A stretch of 64,000 bases of DNA from Cacajao melanocephalus (Eukaryota > Chordata > Mammalia > Primates > Pitheciidae), in NCBI GenBank assembly GCA_963573385.1, contig CAUYLG010075597.1:1-64000 (forward strand). Direction: 5' to 3'. How positions within the stretch are numbered: position 1 is the first letter of the stretch; each line of letters opens with the position of its first letter. The notes beneath the pieces were generated by a model. It was not told the DNA's origin, did no database searches, and saw only the letters and a list, made by a program, of their open reading frames with translations. Positions 15,942 through 29,993 of this stretch are shown piece by piece. The position numbers and the translations under genes are program-made.

Positions 15942-16227
15942 TTTTGAGGCAGGGTCTCACTCTGTCACCCAGGCTGGAGTGCAGTGGTGAGATCTCGGTT
16001 CACTGCAACCTCCTCCTCCTGGGTTTAAGCGATCCTCCTGCCTCAGCCCCCCAGGTAGGTGGGATTATAGGCATGCACCACCATTCCTGCCTAGTTTTTG
16101 TATTTTTAGTAGAGACAGGGTTTCACCGTGTTGGCCAGGCTGGTCTCGAACTCCTGACCTCAGATGATCTGCCTGCCTCAGCCTCCCAAAGTGCTGGGAC
16201 TACAGGCGTGAGGCACCACACCCAGCC
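15942..16227 (-). mobile_element. Alu, minus orientation
   Basis: Both arms readable from 'tgaggcagggtctcactctgtc' to 'caccacacccagcc'. The A-tail is decayed to 'atatatatattt'. Confidence 0.95.
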
Positions 16228-16309
16228 CAGACATTAATTTACACTTCATGAAATGTGCTTATTAGAGTTTCAAGACTAATTATTAAAATACTAAAAACAT
16301 AGTTTAAAT

Positions 16310-16483
16310 CTTGAACTATGCCTTCTCCCCTCTGGACAGATAAATCCACTCTTCAAGGGAAATCAAGTTATAATCAGAAAATTACTTGATGAGTAGGAAA
16401 TCGGATTATGGTGGGTAGAATTCAAGGCTACAGGAAGCTGTGATTGAAAAAAGAAGTTTCCAGTCTGATGCAGCCAGCCTGAC
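16310..16483 (-). repeat. Copy B of an inverted dispersed repeat
   Basis: The reverse complement matches 10,015-10,225 closely from gtcaggctggctgcatcagactgg to the ttcaag end. It lacks the T-run of copy A. Family unknown to me. Confidence 0.85.
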
Positions 16484-16504
16484 GTGAGGAACATATTCCA
16501 GATT

Positions 16505-18632
<2,128 letters not shown>

Positions 18633-18771
18633 TAATCAGAAGTAAAAAATGACCATTTTTTTTCCACTCAGGTTTTGAACAATTGGAAAGCATAAAGATA
18701 TAGAGAGTCTCGACAAAATTTAAGGAATGAGTTTAAGGTTCTAATTTTCAACCTTCATGGTTCATCCTAGA

Positions 18772-18960
18772 TTTTTTTTTTTCTTACTTTAAGTTCTGGG
18801 ATACATATGCAGAATGTGCAGGTTTGTTGCATAGGTATACATGTGCCCTGGTTTGCTGCACCTGTCAACCCATCATCTAGATTTTAAGCCCCACATGAAC
18901 TAGCTATTTGTCCTAATGCTCTCCCTCCCCTTACCCCCACCCCGACAGGCCCCTGTGTGT
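18772..18960 (-). mobile_element. 5'-truncated L1 3' end (primate L1P-type)
   Basis: T-run followed by the reverse of the L1 3'UTR: 'ttaagttctgggatacatatgcagaatgtgcaggtttgttgcataggtatacatgtgcc…ctctccctccccttacccccaccccgacaggcccc'. This is a relatively young primate L1 end. Confidence 0.93.
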
Positions 18961-19266
18961 CTGCATTTCCAAACTTCTGCAAAGTTTACGCATGTTCTGT
19001 AGCTCCTCTTGTCCTCACTTCCCAATTCATTGCAAAAGGCTCCAACCCAACTCTCCCTTCTCCACGTGGCTTCCTCCTGGGTCACCAATGACTAATTTTT
19101 TCTTTTCTGATTCCAACAGATACTGTAAAATCTTTCAGTAACATTTGGGACACCCCCTAACCATTTCCTTTCTTAAAACTCTAAATGCCTCCCCCTTGTT
19201 CTCTTCCTTTATCTCCAGCTGACCATCCTCAGTCTCCCTGGGTGGCTTACCATCCTCCAGTGACTT

Positions 19267-19558
19267 TTTTTTTTTTTTTTCCTCCTGGAGACAGGGTCTG
19301 GCTCTGTCGCCCAGGCTGGAGTGCTGTGGTGTGATCTTGGGTCACTCCAACCTCCACCTCCTGGGTTCAAGCCTCAGCCTCGAGAGAGCTGGGACTACAG
19401 GCGTGTGCCATCACACACAGCTAATTTTTGTATTTTTCGTAGAGACAGGGTTTCGCCATGTTGGCAAGGCTGGCCTCGAACTCCTGACCTCAAGTGATCC
19501 TACCACCTTGGACTCCCAAAGTGCTGGCATTATAGGTATGAGCTACTGCTCCTAGCCT
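19267..19558 (-). mobile_element. Alu, minus orientation
   Basis: T-run then both arms. A small deletion lies between 'gggttcaagc' and 'ctcagcctcgagag'. Confidence 0.94.
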
Positions 19559-19634
19559 GGACCTTAATTTGAATGCAAATTAGAGTATGTGTATGTGTCT
19601 AAGAGAGTGACAGATCTGGGGGAAGCAGGCTGCA

Positions 19635-19760
19635 TGAAAAGGGAGAAAGAGGGGAAAGAGGAAAGAGAAAGAGGGAAAGGAAAAAGAAAAAGGAAAGAGA
19701 AAGGGAGAGGAAAGGGAAAGGAGAATGAGAAAGGGAAAAAGAGGGAGAAGCAGAAGAGGG
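19635..19760 (+). repeat. Purine-rich (GGAAA)n tract
   Basis: About 125 bases of nearly pure A/G on the + strand. Frames across it (Lys/Glu/Arg-rich on +, Ser/Phe-rich on -) are artefacts. Confidence 0.93.
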
Positions 19761-20198
19761 AGCACCAAGTATCTCCCCACCACCTGGAACCTTCTGGATC
19801 CTGTGTGGCCCTGGAAATGATCTGCCTATGGCTTCGGACATGGAGACTTTAGGATGCTGTCATAACACCCTCATTTTGGCAGACCTCCTCGGCCATTAAG
19901 CTTCCCCATCTCACTCAAAATTGATGGTGGCTTTTCCAAGCTAGCTTTCATTTGCCTTGAGATTGTCAGAATTACCTAATACCTTCCATTTTTCTTGCCT
20001 CCTCTCATCAATGCCAGTATTGCTTTCATACCCTAAGGACTGCTGTCTTTTATCACCTTCTCTTTCATAATTAGTTAACTACACACACACATACACACAC
20101 ACCCCCCCTCGGGATCAGAAAAATAATGTGGTCTGGAAGGAGTGTAAAAGCACTTGTAAACTTTATTCGTAAACCATATCCAGTTTAGAAAGAGCGTC
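19761..20198. other. Unassigned, with a (CA)n run
   Basis: Contains a short (CA)n/C-rich run at about 20,082-20,108. Nothing else recognised. Confidence 0.4.
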
Positions 20199-20210
20199 AA
20201 ATATTTTCTT

Positions 20211-20846
<636 letters not shown>

Positions 20847-20929
20847 AAAGTAATTCAAGCAGAAATTTTAATATAAAGTCTTCTCCAATTTTTTCTGAGC
20901 AAGGAAAAAGAAATCAATATTTGTTGGGG

Positions 20930-21125
20930 GTGTACAAAATGCCCAGGACTGCACTAGACCCACCTTCTGTCTCAGTGGTATGTGATCTTCCTAGCGATGC
21001 TTAGACACAGAGACCAGTGTCCTCATTTCACAGATGGGAAAATAAAAAGAAAGGGCCTGGGAAGATGACATGACTTCACTGCTAAGTAATGAAACTGGAA
21101 TCCGAGCTGAGCTCAGTCTTTTTCA
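20930..21125 (+). repeat. MIR-type SINE
   Basis: Order 'cccaggactgcactagac…cctcatttcacagatgggaaaataaa…cttcactgctaagtaatg…ggaatccgagctg' follows the MIR pattern in forward orientation. Confidence 0.7.
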
Positions 21126-22250
21126 AGTGCATTAGACTTTTTCCACTCTAGGAAAACTTCCTCATCTCTAACTTCCAGGTAGACTCGGGTTAATAAGTGT
21201 CACGTCACAGAAGGTTCTAGCGAAGGCCACAATGAGGAAAGCAAGGATTTCAGTACATCAATTCCACCTTCTCTGCCCATGGCTTCACAAAGCAGATGGT
21301 TTGATATGAGCTTAATGTTTTTGTCTAGAATTATTCTACCTGAATGTAGGAAAGGCAAGGACAGCCCTTCACCTTCTGGTAAAATCCAGGCCTCAATTTA
21401 TCTTGCTCCCTCCATCTTAATCTCTTCATTGAGGAAAAAAAAATGCTAAGTGACTCTTGTCCAACATGAGTTTAGTGGTCAAAGGCAGAGTAGAAATTAC
21501 TTAGATGATGCTCATAGTAACAATATACTCATGGTAACAGCCATATTATTCAGGATAAAGTCCAGGCAGCTAAAACAGATAGACTCTAAAAGACAGTGAC
21601 TCACAGAAAGTCCTTATCATATGACAGTCCCAAGGTTTGGGATGGTGAGAGGACTCATGAAGTCACTCAAGGACCCAGTCCTTTCCACCTTGTTGCTCTG
21701 CCATACCGCAGGGCACTGTCTTCTCCCATGGTCAGTGCTGGGTGGCAGCACATGCATATTCCAGCTTGAGAGAAGAGGAAAGAGCACCGCTGCAGGATGA
21801 GGGCTTATCTTCCATGCTGGGGATGGCCTAGAAGTTGCACTGTCATCACTGCACACACTCCGTACTTGGCCACAAGGCCACACTCGCAGCAAAGCAGACA
21901 AGAAGTGTAGTCTCTCCCTGAGCCCAATGGCAATTCTGTTCCTGCGGAAGAAGGGAAGACCAGATTTTAGTGTCTAACTATTAATTGCAATGTCTGCCAC
22001 AATAACAATTATAGTTTACATCTGTACTTTGCTTTACAGTCAACCAAATGCTTTCCTACCCTCCAAGTCACCTAATCTAACAACAAACCTTTGAGTAGGC
22101 ACCGTTTTTCTCATGGTATACAGGAGAAAACAGTACAAAACAGGTTAAGGAAGTAGGGTAAGGACTAAGTTGGAGTTTTAAATGCTCAGTGGGAATGAGC
22201 TTCCTGTGGTGACTAAATATTGGTAGAACCCAAAAGAAAAGCTTGTTTAA
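21126..22250. other. Mostly unique intergenic sequence
   Basis: No gene recognised. 22,010-22,130 is weakly MIR-like. The 94-codon minus frame at 21,617-21,901 has no recognisable domain. Confidence 0.4.
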
Positions 22251-22578
22251 TTTGTTCCAGCCAGTATATATTAAGCAAGTACTAAGAACCTAGGAACTGA
22301 GAAAACAGAATGACAAGGCAGGGTCTTTGCCCCTAAAGATTTCACAATAGCTGGGGAGAGAAAACAGTGCTTGTAGTATATACGCATGCCCTGAAGATAT
22401 TGTGAGCATTGCGGGTTTGGTTCTAGAATAAAGCAAGTATCTTGGTAAAGCAAGTCACACAAACTGTTTGGTTTCCCAGGGCATATAAAATTTATGTTTA
22501 TACTATACTGTAGCCTATTAACTGTGCAATAACATTATGTCTAAAACAACGTACATACTTTAAAAATAGTTTATTGCT

Positions 22579-22903
22579 GGCCAGGCGAGGTGGATCATGC
22601 CTGTAATCCCAGCACTTTGGAAGGCTGAGGCGGGCAGATCACAAGGTCAGGAGTTCGAGACTGGCCTGGCCAACATGGAGAAACCCTGTCTCTACTAAAA
22701 ATACAAAAATTAGTCAGGCGTGGTGGTGTGTACCTGTAATTATGGCTATTCGAGGAGCTGAGGCAGGAGAATCCTTTGAACCCAGGAGGCAGAGGTTGCA
22801 GTAAGCCAAGATTGTGCCACTGTACTCCAGCCTCGGTGACGGAGTGAGACTCTGTCTCAAAAAAAAAAAAAACAACAAACACCAAACAAACAAACAAGCA
22901 AAA
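22579..22903 (+). mobile_element. Alu inside Tigger1
   Basis: Complete Alu with an A/C-rich tail. The flanks share 'tttattgct' (target duplication). Tigger sequence continues uninterrupted on both sides. Confidence 0.95.
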
Positions 22904-23211
22904 CCTTTATTGCTAAAAAATGCCAGCAATCATCTGAGTCTTGAGTGAGTCATGGTCTTTTTGCTGGCTGAGGGTCCTGCCTCAGTGTTGATGGCTGCTG
23001 ATTGATCAGGGTAGTGTTGTTGAAGGTTGGGTTGGCTGCAACTGTTTCTTAAAATAAGATAATGATAAAGTTTGCCACATCAATTGACTCTTCCTTTCAC
23101 AAAAGACTTTTTTGTAGAACTTCTACATATTTTAAATCCTTTGGTGTCATTTCAACAATGTTCACACATCTTCACTGGGAGTAGATTCTATCTCAAGAAA
23201 CCACTTTCTAG

Positions 23212-23430
23212 AAGCTAAATGATAAGATATTATGAATACAAAGAATGGAAAAACAGACACTGGGGTTTACTGAGGGGAGAGGGTGGAAGGAGGGGGAGGA
23301 GCAGAAAATATAACTATTGGGTACTAGGCTTAATACCTGGGTGATGAAATAATATGTACGACAAACCCATTACACATGTTTACCTATGTAACAAACCTTC
23401 ACGTGTACCCCCTAACCTAAAAGTTAAAAC
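23212..23430 (+). mobile_element. L1 3' end fragment inside Tigger1
   Basis: 5'-truncated L1 3'UTR: 'gacactggggtttactgagggg…gcttaatacctgggtgatgaaataat…acctatgtaacaaacc'. The flanking repeats aaccactttct and aacaacactttct mark the insertion into Tigger sequence. Confidence 0.9.
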
Positions 23431-23827
23431 AACACTTTCTTTGCTTATCCACAAGATGCAATTCCTCATCCATTCAAGTTTGATCATAAGGTTGCAGTAA
23501 TTCAGTCACATCTTCAGGCTCCACTTCTCATTCTAATTTTCTTGCTGTTTCCACCAGATCTGCAGTTACTTCCTCCACTGAAATAGAAAACCCCTCAAAA
23601 TCATCCATGAAGGTTAGAATCCACCTATTCCAAATTCCTATTAATATTGCTATTTTGACCTCCCCTTATGAATCACAAGTGTTCTTAATGGAATATAGAA
23701 CGGTGAATCCTTTCCTCAAGGTTTCCAATTGACTTTGCCTGAACCCATCAGAGGAATCACTATCTATGGCAGCAATAGCCTTATGAAATGTATTTTAAAT
23801 GATAAGACTTGAAAGTTAAGGTATCAG

Positions 23828-24100
23828 AAGTATGAGCCAGAGTGGTCAGGTGAGCAGTTTGGCAGGAAGGACAGTTACAGAACAGGTAACTAAAGTGACT
23901 CAGGTCAGAGCAGGTGATCAGGGTGAGTCAGGATGGAGCAGATGACCAGGGGAACCGATGTGAACTACTGATTAGAACTGGTGGAAAAGGTTGTTTACTG
24001 AAACTATGAGGAAGTTGAACTTTAAAATGGAGGACAAAGAACTGAATATACTGACATATTGATTCTTTGAAGAGAAATTTAGAACTCATTGTATCCAACA
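23828..24100 (-). mobile_element. Left (3') LTR of the provirus, truncated
   Basis: Read on the minus strand it starts at 24,100 with TGTTGGATAC and follows the U3 of the right LTR for about 270 bases. It then stops abruptly at Tigger sequence, so the R-U5 end is missing. A purine-rich stretch (24,101-24,110) precedes it, as expected for a polypurine tract. Confidence 0.88.
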
Positions 24101-26345
24101 ATTCTCTCCTGTTAGATTTTTTTTTTTTTTTTTTTTACAGCTCTTTCTCTTCAAACTTCCTTAACATGTCTTGGCTTAGTTGTTCTGCTTAATTTTCTAA
24201 AAGAAGCAGCTTCTCTGAATAAGGTGGCGGAGAGTTAAGGGAGGTTTTAGTAAGTGCTGCTTTTATGAGTCTTTGCAACAGCCCGCAGATGCATGATATG
24301 ACACAACACCCAACCAGAATGGTACACCCACTACAGGGCTGTGAGAGAAGCAAGAATTGAGGCTATGATTCCTTTCCATTTACCAAACCGTTTTTCTAGC
24401 TACCTTGTGAAGGGGTCATTTATCCCTAAGTTTGGACAGAGCAGTTAGACCTTGCAATGCCTTTGTTAAACTTCCATCGGGGAGGTATTGTTTGAGATTA
24501 AGGTACGACACTGAGTTTTAATCATGATGCAAACTCCCCCTCTTTCTGCTCATATCATGTCTAAAGCTAGTCTATTTTCCCAAGCTATCTGGCTAGTAGC
24601 CCCTAACTGTTCAGCTATTCCTTTAACAGCATCTCTAGTGTAGTCAATAAACCGCTGTTGGCTGTAATAAATGTAATTTATCCAATCTACATTTTTTTTT
24701 TTTTAAGACAGAGTCTGGCTCTGTCATCCAGGCTGGAGTGCAGTAGCACCATCCCAGCTCACTGCAACCTCCGCCTCCCAGGTTTAAGCAATTCTCTGCC
24801 TCAGCCTCCCGAGTAGCTGGGATTACAGGTGTGTGCCACCACGCCTGGCTAATTTTTTGTATTTTTAGTAGAGATGGGGTTTCACCACCTTGGCCAGGCT
24901 GGTCTTGAACTCCTGATCCACCGCCTCGGCTTCCCAAAGTGCTGGGATTACAGGTGTGAGCCACCGTGACCAGTCCAAATCTACGTTCTTAAAGTCACCT
25001 ACAAAAATATTGACTCAAATCTTGCAGCCAGGCTTTAAATTTATCTGGTACTCTTTGTGGGACTCCAATTGCATCTAAATAAACGTGAGAGTCAAAACAC
25101 CCATAAGGGGCTTCTCTTGCTTTACGATGCTGTGTTTTTCCTTTCTCTGGTTGATGAAATGCCAGGGTGAAAGGCATAGCCAACTGGACTAGAGCACAAA
25201 TGCCACTCCAGTTACTTGGCAGAGTGTCCAGTAAAGGTCCATCACAATACCACCATACATCTGCTTGGGGATGAACAAGGGCTAACTGATTGGTAAGCTC
25301 TTGAGAAGTCTTAAGCTCATTGCATCACTTCAGGTCTCCAAGGAACGCTGTTTCCTCCTTGTCGTGAGAGACACGAAGTAAACTTAGTGTTGAGAGATGG
25401 AAGCTGGATGGTCCTTGCAGGCTGACCCACAGGGTATTGAACTTTGGGATATAGCAGAGAGAGAGCTTGGCATGACGTGTTACCCCAGGCTGAAGAATTC
25501 TGGAAAAGAATTACCATATAGTCCATGCCTGGTCGACTGGAGGCCCGTCCTAGTGGAAAGGGGACATCTGGGCCTCTGGCCAGCCGTGCATACATGTATA
25601 ACAATTGCTTTTGTTTAACGTATGGATAGAATATTTGATCCATTCCAACCAGGCACGTGCATCTTGATATCCTGTCTCTATTCTAAAGTTTGTTTTAAAT
25701 CATTTACTTCTACATCTACTTTGGTCCTATCATTGGGTATGGAAGGATGACAGTTTGATCAGAAGAAGGTTCAAAAGGAGAAGAGGGGGAAGAGGGCGAA
25801 GAGGATGAGGGATTAACAAAAGGCGTTTCAAAAGACCCTATGAGATCTGTGCCAGCCAAGTTCGCTCCTGTGCCAAGAAGTGACCTAAAGTGGGTGAGGA
25901 TTGGTAGAGTCTAGTAGAGGTAAGAATAGAGAGCTGCGCTGGATCGCATTGGTACTGTTGACAATTAGAAGGAACGCTTTCTTTGGTGAAACAGACGTAT
26001 GGTTTTAGAGAGGTAAAGCCCTTTGAGGAAGTCCACCCTTCTCAGCAGCCCATTGGACGTCGTCCCAGGAGGGACAGTATCATCCTGGAAACTCGACCTC
26101 ATTTAGTTCCCCAAATTTGAGAAATGTGGGGGCTTGGTTTCTATGAAGCAAGGGTCGCAGAGGTCAGAAGTTACTTCGGAAGGACAGATATATTTTTCTG
26201 AGGAGGCCAGTTTTTGGAGATCCCCACAAGGTGTGGTGAGACAGGCATCAAATGTGATTGTCGGAGGAAAAGGTGACATGGTTACAGTAATAACGAGGTG
26301 GTCAGCAGTAGAACAAGGAAGCAGTAATAAAATAAACGAAGGCAG
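24101..26345 (-). pseudogene. Degenerate retroviral env remnant
   Basis: Follows integrase on the minus strand. Fragments at 25,183-24,995 and at about 24,680-24,400 resemble the transmembrane-subunit region of class I retroviral env, including the area of the immunosuppressive-like segment and the cysteine motif, but with stops and altered cysteines. An Alu splits it. The surface-subunit part (25,200-26,340) is only weakly recognisable. No functional envelope can be made. Confidence 0.7.
24693..24977 (-). mobile_element. Alu inside env remnant
   Basis: T-run then both arms. The flanks share tccaatctacat and tccaaatctacg (target duplication). Confidence 0.95.
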
Positions 26346-26346
26346 G

Positions 26347-27430
26347 TTAAACTTTTCTCAGCTTTAGTTTGGTAGGGTTTCCCCCCAGGACTATGGGCCA
26401 TGACTCCGGAGGGGGCAGAGCTTTCTTGATTTGGGTGTGATGAGTCCATCCTCTTTCTGCTGTCTGGTCTACGGTTTCAGTAGTTAGGAGAACTAGGTTA
26501 GGTCCTTCCCAGGCTGGTTTGAGCTTTTCCTTCTCTCCAACTTTTGATGAGGACATGGTCCCCAGGCTGATGTTGGTGTACTGGAAACTCTAGGGGTGGC
26601 ACCTGTGCTAAAGACCTTTTAGTTCTGAGGGAAGAGAAAGTGGAAGATACACCAAGTATATAATTTCTGAGAAACTGATCTTTTGTTTCAAATGCAGGAA
26701 GATCAGTGGTAGAATGTAGATAAGGCAATCCATAAAGCATCTTGTAAGGGGTTAGGCCATGTCTTTTTGGGGAGCAGTTTGGACTCTCAACAGGGTGATA
26801 GGCCTTTCTACTTTCTCTGATGAAGGTGGGTGCCAGGGAGTATGATATTCCCATGTTATATCCAGTACCTGCACTAATTTCTTAATGCCATGTGCAGTGA
26901 AATTAGTCCTATTATCTGAATCAATGTTTTTTGTTAATCTAAACCTGGGTATAACATTTTCAACTAATGTCTTGACTACATTATTAGCAGTTGTACTTAA
27001 AAAGGGAGTAACTTCTACCTACTACCTACTGAGCAAGGTGATCTACTAATACTAACGGATACTTTAGGCAACCAATTGGAGGCATCTCTGTATAATCGAT
27101 CTGGATACTTTGGAATGGCCTTAAGCCTGGACTCCTACCCCCAAGGGGTAATCTTTTTATAGCTGATTAGTTTTCTTACCTACTAAGCAACTATCTGTAA
27201 CTTGTTTGGCCTGGGTATAAATTCCTATATACCCATAAACTCTGAGAACTGCATCACACATGGCCTGGGGCCCCCAATGGGTCCCTTGATGCAGTTGGAA
27301 CAAGATTTCCCTCATAAAGGATTTGGTTAACATTTCCTTCTTGTCTGGCACTATCCATTTTCCTTCTGAATTCCCTTTAGCACCTATTTTTATTAGTTTT
27401 TTAGACCAAAGAAAGCCAAACACCATTTTA
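26347..27430 (-). pseudogene. Degenerate integrase end of pol
   Basis: Two open stretches (27,426-27,157 and 26,854-26,498) plus an overlapping frame (26,556-26,347). The first covers the N-terminal zinc-binding region, the second the end of the catalytic core and the start of the C-terminal DNA-binding domain, the third the last residues, typical of gammaretrovirus-like integrases. The frame shifts between the last two and stops lie between the first two. Confidence 0.82.
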
Positions 27431-28330
27431 TATTTGACAAAGCTTCCTGTATGATTTTATACTACATAAGCTAAATTTCACCATTATATTAGTGAGCTAT
27501 GAATGTTAAACACAATTTTAATAAAATCTTGTAGACATATTTATCCAATCTTAATGTCTGACCATAAGTTAAGATTTTTAGACTCTTTTTAACCTTTTAT
27601 AATTTTTGTTAAAGAACAGGTTAGTGCTTTAAGAAAAACCCGTTTTGCTTTTAATGTCCAGTTTACAGAAAAACTGGATACCCCTTTAACTTTAGCCAAT
27701 ATGTTTATATACACAGAATTTCCTTTATAATTAACATTTCAAAACTTGCTTAAACCTTTAAAACAATTTTTTAACCTTTTAATGTAGGTAAAAATTTACA
27801 TTCTTATGCCTTCTTATAATCCTTTTACCAAAGGTATATTTTGCTTTCCTTACACACCTTGCACATAAACTGTTTCTTCAACAGTTGTACATTTAGGAGG
27901 CCTAATTACTTTTAAATTATACAACATTTTGTGGATAAATTCTCTTGTATAACATTTTTCACAACTTTCAATCTTTGACATGCCTTAACTTTCTGATTTG
28001 TTGTAAACATCTCTTTAAACAACCAGCTAATTTACCTTAGGACAAGAATTTACCATATAAGATTCTTATTAAGTTCTCACCCACCTTTTTTTTTTCTTAT
28101 TGTCAAAGATGAGAAACGTTTTTTTTTCTCCCAAAGCAAACTTTATGTCGTGGATTAGACTGCCTAAGGCCACAAGATTGGAATTTAGGATAATACTGTT
28201 AACTTTCAGCAAACTTTACTTTTGTGGAAAACCTGGTAAGTTTGGGATTTTAATTATGTGCTAAGTGTAGAGCCTAGGGCCAAGACAGAAGTGCAGATAA
28301 TGTCTGGCTTATTCTAGCATTTAACTCCAT
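27431..28330 (-). other. AT-rich segment replacing the RT/RNase H core
   Basis: About 900 bases, very AT-rich, with no readable pol frame on the minus strand. RT core and RNase H would be expected here, and the distance is also too short for them. Either a deletion with heavily decayed remains or a variant AT-rich internal region. Confidence 0.6.
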
Positions 28331-28900
28331 GTGTCCTAGGTTTCACTTAGCTGTAAAGCAGGCCAGTTGTACAGCTAAGAAACGGTGGCCTGTTTGGCTA
28401 TCTGCAATAGTTCTAAGGTCTTGCACTAACTGGTATGACCTCTCTGGCTTCTTTACAGACAGTATTGGAGTGTTATAGGGAGACACACATACAGGGTTCA
28501 AGAAGCCCATCGTGGAGAAGACCTTTATTAATTCTAGGTTTTAAATTTATCTTGGCTTTTAAAGGAATAGGGTATTGTTTTCTTTTTATTATTTTCCTAG
28601 GGGCTTTAAATTTTGCATGAATTGAAGGAATTTGTCATTTCCTCAGTTCTTGTTTCTTTTTGTTGTTGCTGTTGTTTGTTTTTTTACCATACCTCGGGAT
28701 GGATGTGTTCCTTGTCTGCAGCGGTGAGCAAGTTTAGGGAGGGGAGGAATTTTCCCTGATTAATACAGAGGCCTAAGTAAAATTTTAGCATTAAATGTCT
28801 CTCTAATAGGTTTATTCCTGCCTCTGGAATTAACGGAAATTTAATATTAGTTGATTTGCTTTTATATACGACTTTTATTCTTTTTCCCATTTGGGACATT
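28331..28900 (-). pseudogene. Degenerate protease end / RT start
   Basis: The frame 28,899-28,684 carries the C-terminal part of a retroviral aspartic protease. Further along, at about 28,560-28,400, the start of the reverse-transcriptase domain is recognisable in broken frames. Nothing intact. Confidence 0.75.
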
Positions 28901-29495
28901 CTCTTCTGAAGTGACCTATTTTTAATTTGAAACCTTTGTTTTGTCCTCTTTCTCTCCCTTTCTCTCTCTGCTTCCCCCTCTCTTTACCTCTTTCTCTCTC
29001 TGCCTCTCTGTCCATCTCTTTCTCTCTCTCTGACTCTCTGTCTCCCTCTTTTTCTCTTTGACTCCCTCTTTGCCTCTCTCTCCCTCTCTCTGCCTCTCTG
29101 CTTTACTCTTTTGTACCCTTTATATTGCCTGGAAAGTGGGGGTCTAGGTTCTTTACAGGTGCTGGCCCCCTGGGTACTCTGCTGCATGGTGGACAGCAGA
29201 ATTTATGCCTTCTGCTTTTGTTTTTCTTTATCTCTTTTTACATATAGGTCTATCTTTTCAGTTCTCTATCTTTCGTAACTTCCTGATAGTATCTGGCCAA
29301 TTATTGGTTACAAAATGAAGCTTTAACATCCTGCATATATTCTCATTTGCTCTTTGAGCCTTTCTATGAATTTTATAGGTCCTTTTATTATTATTATCAT
29401 TTTAATATTTTAACATTAGGCCTAGGGGACTATTAGGGGAAAATTGTTGCTAGCTTTATTCTTTTATCTCTTACCTTACTTGGGGTATTTCCCAT
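28901..29495 (-). pseudogene. Degenerate gag remnant
   Basis: A start codon at 29,495 begins with Met-Gly-Asn, the myristoylation-type gag start, but a stop appears after about 20 codons. 29,187-28,984 is a charged, Arg/Glu-rich stretch encoded by a CT-rich run on the + strand, as seen near the end of gammaretroviral gag. The total is far shorter than an intact gag (about 1.5 kb). Confidence 0.7.
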
Positions 29496-29969
29496 CTTGA
29501 TGGTTTTGGGATGAGGTTCAATTTCTCTTACCAAAAATTTCTTGCCTTTTGGAGTGAGACCCAATTTCCCCTACTGGAAATTTCTCACGTCCTCTACTAC
29601 TGGAGGTTTGTGTGAAGTTCAGTCCCTCCTAATGGAGATGTCTCTCCTCCTTCTAACACTCCAAGACACTCCAAGGAATAGTTCATTGACCCCCGTAGCT
29701 TTTCTTGCCTTGCTATGTTCCAACCAAGGAATACTTTACCCCTCCCCTTCCCACCACACCCCCTTGGTCCCCACCAAGGAAATACCAGCTCCCGGCATCT
29801 TTTCCTTGGTCTGTGCAGAGTTGCCTGGTCACCATGGTATTTGTAGGCCTTTTTCTCCCACGTTGTTGAGAGTCTGGATTTGTGGGTCTTGATTCCTTAC
29901 CCCTAAGGAATGAGGCAGCTGGACATGTCTGCTCACAAGAGAGGACCAGAGACTGCCGAGGAGAATGGC
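29496..29969 (-). other. Proviral leader region
   Basis: Untranslated leader between primer site and gag start in minus orientation. No intact frame. Confidence 0.65.
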
Positions 29970-29987
29970 TCCCTGTACAGGCCACCA
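29970..29987 (-). other. Primer-binding site, tRNA-Ile type
   Basis: Minus-strand TGGTGGCCTGTACAGGGA matches the 18-nt complement of the tRNA-Ile 3' end except for two CpG-decay-type changes. It fixes both the provirus orientation (minus) and its lineage (HERV-I-like). Confidence 0.85.
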
Positions 29988-29993
29988 ATTAGT

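Noticed and set aside
28984..29187. Arg/Glu-rich 67-codon minus frame resembling a basic protein
   Set aside because: Lies in a CT-rich run within the gag region of the provirus. Treated as gag remnant, not a separate gene.
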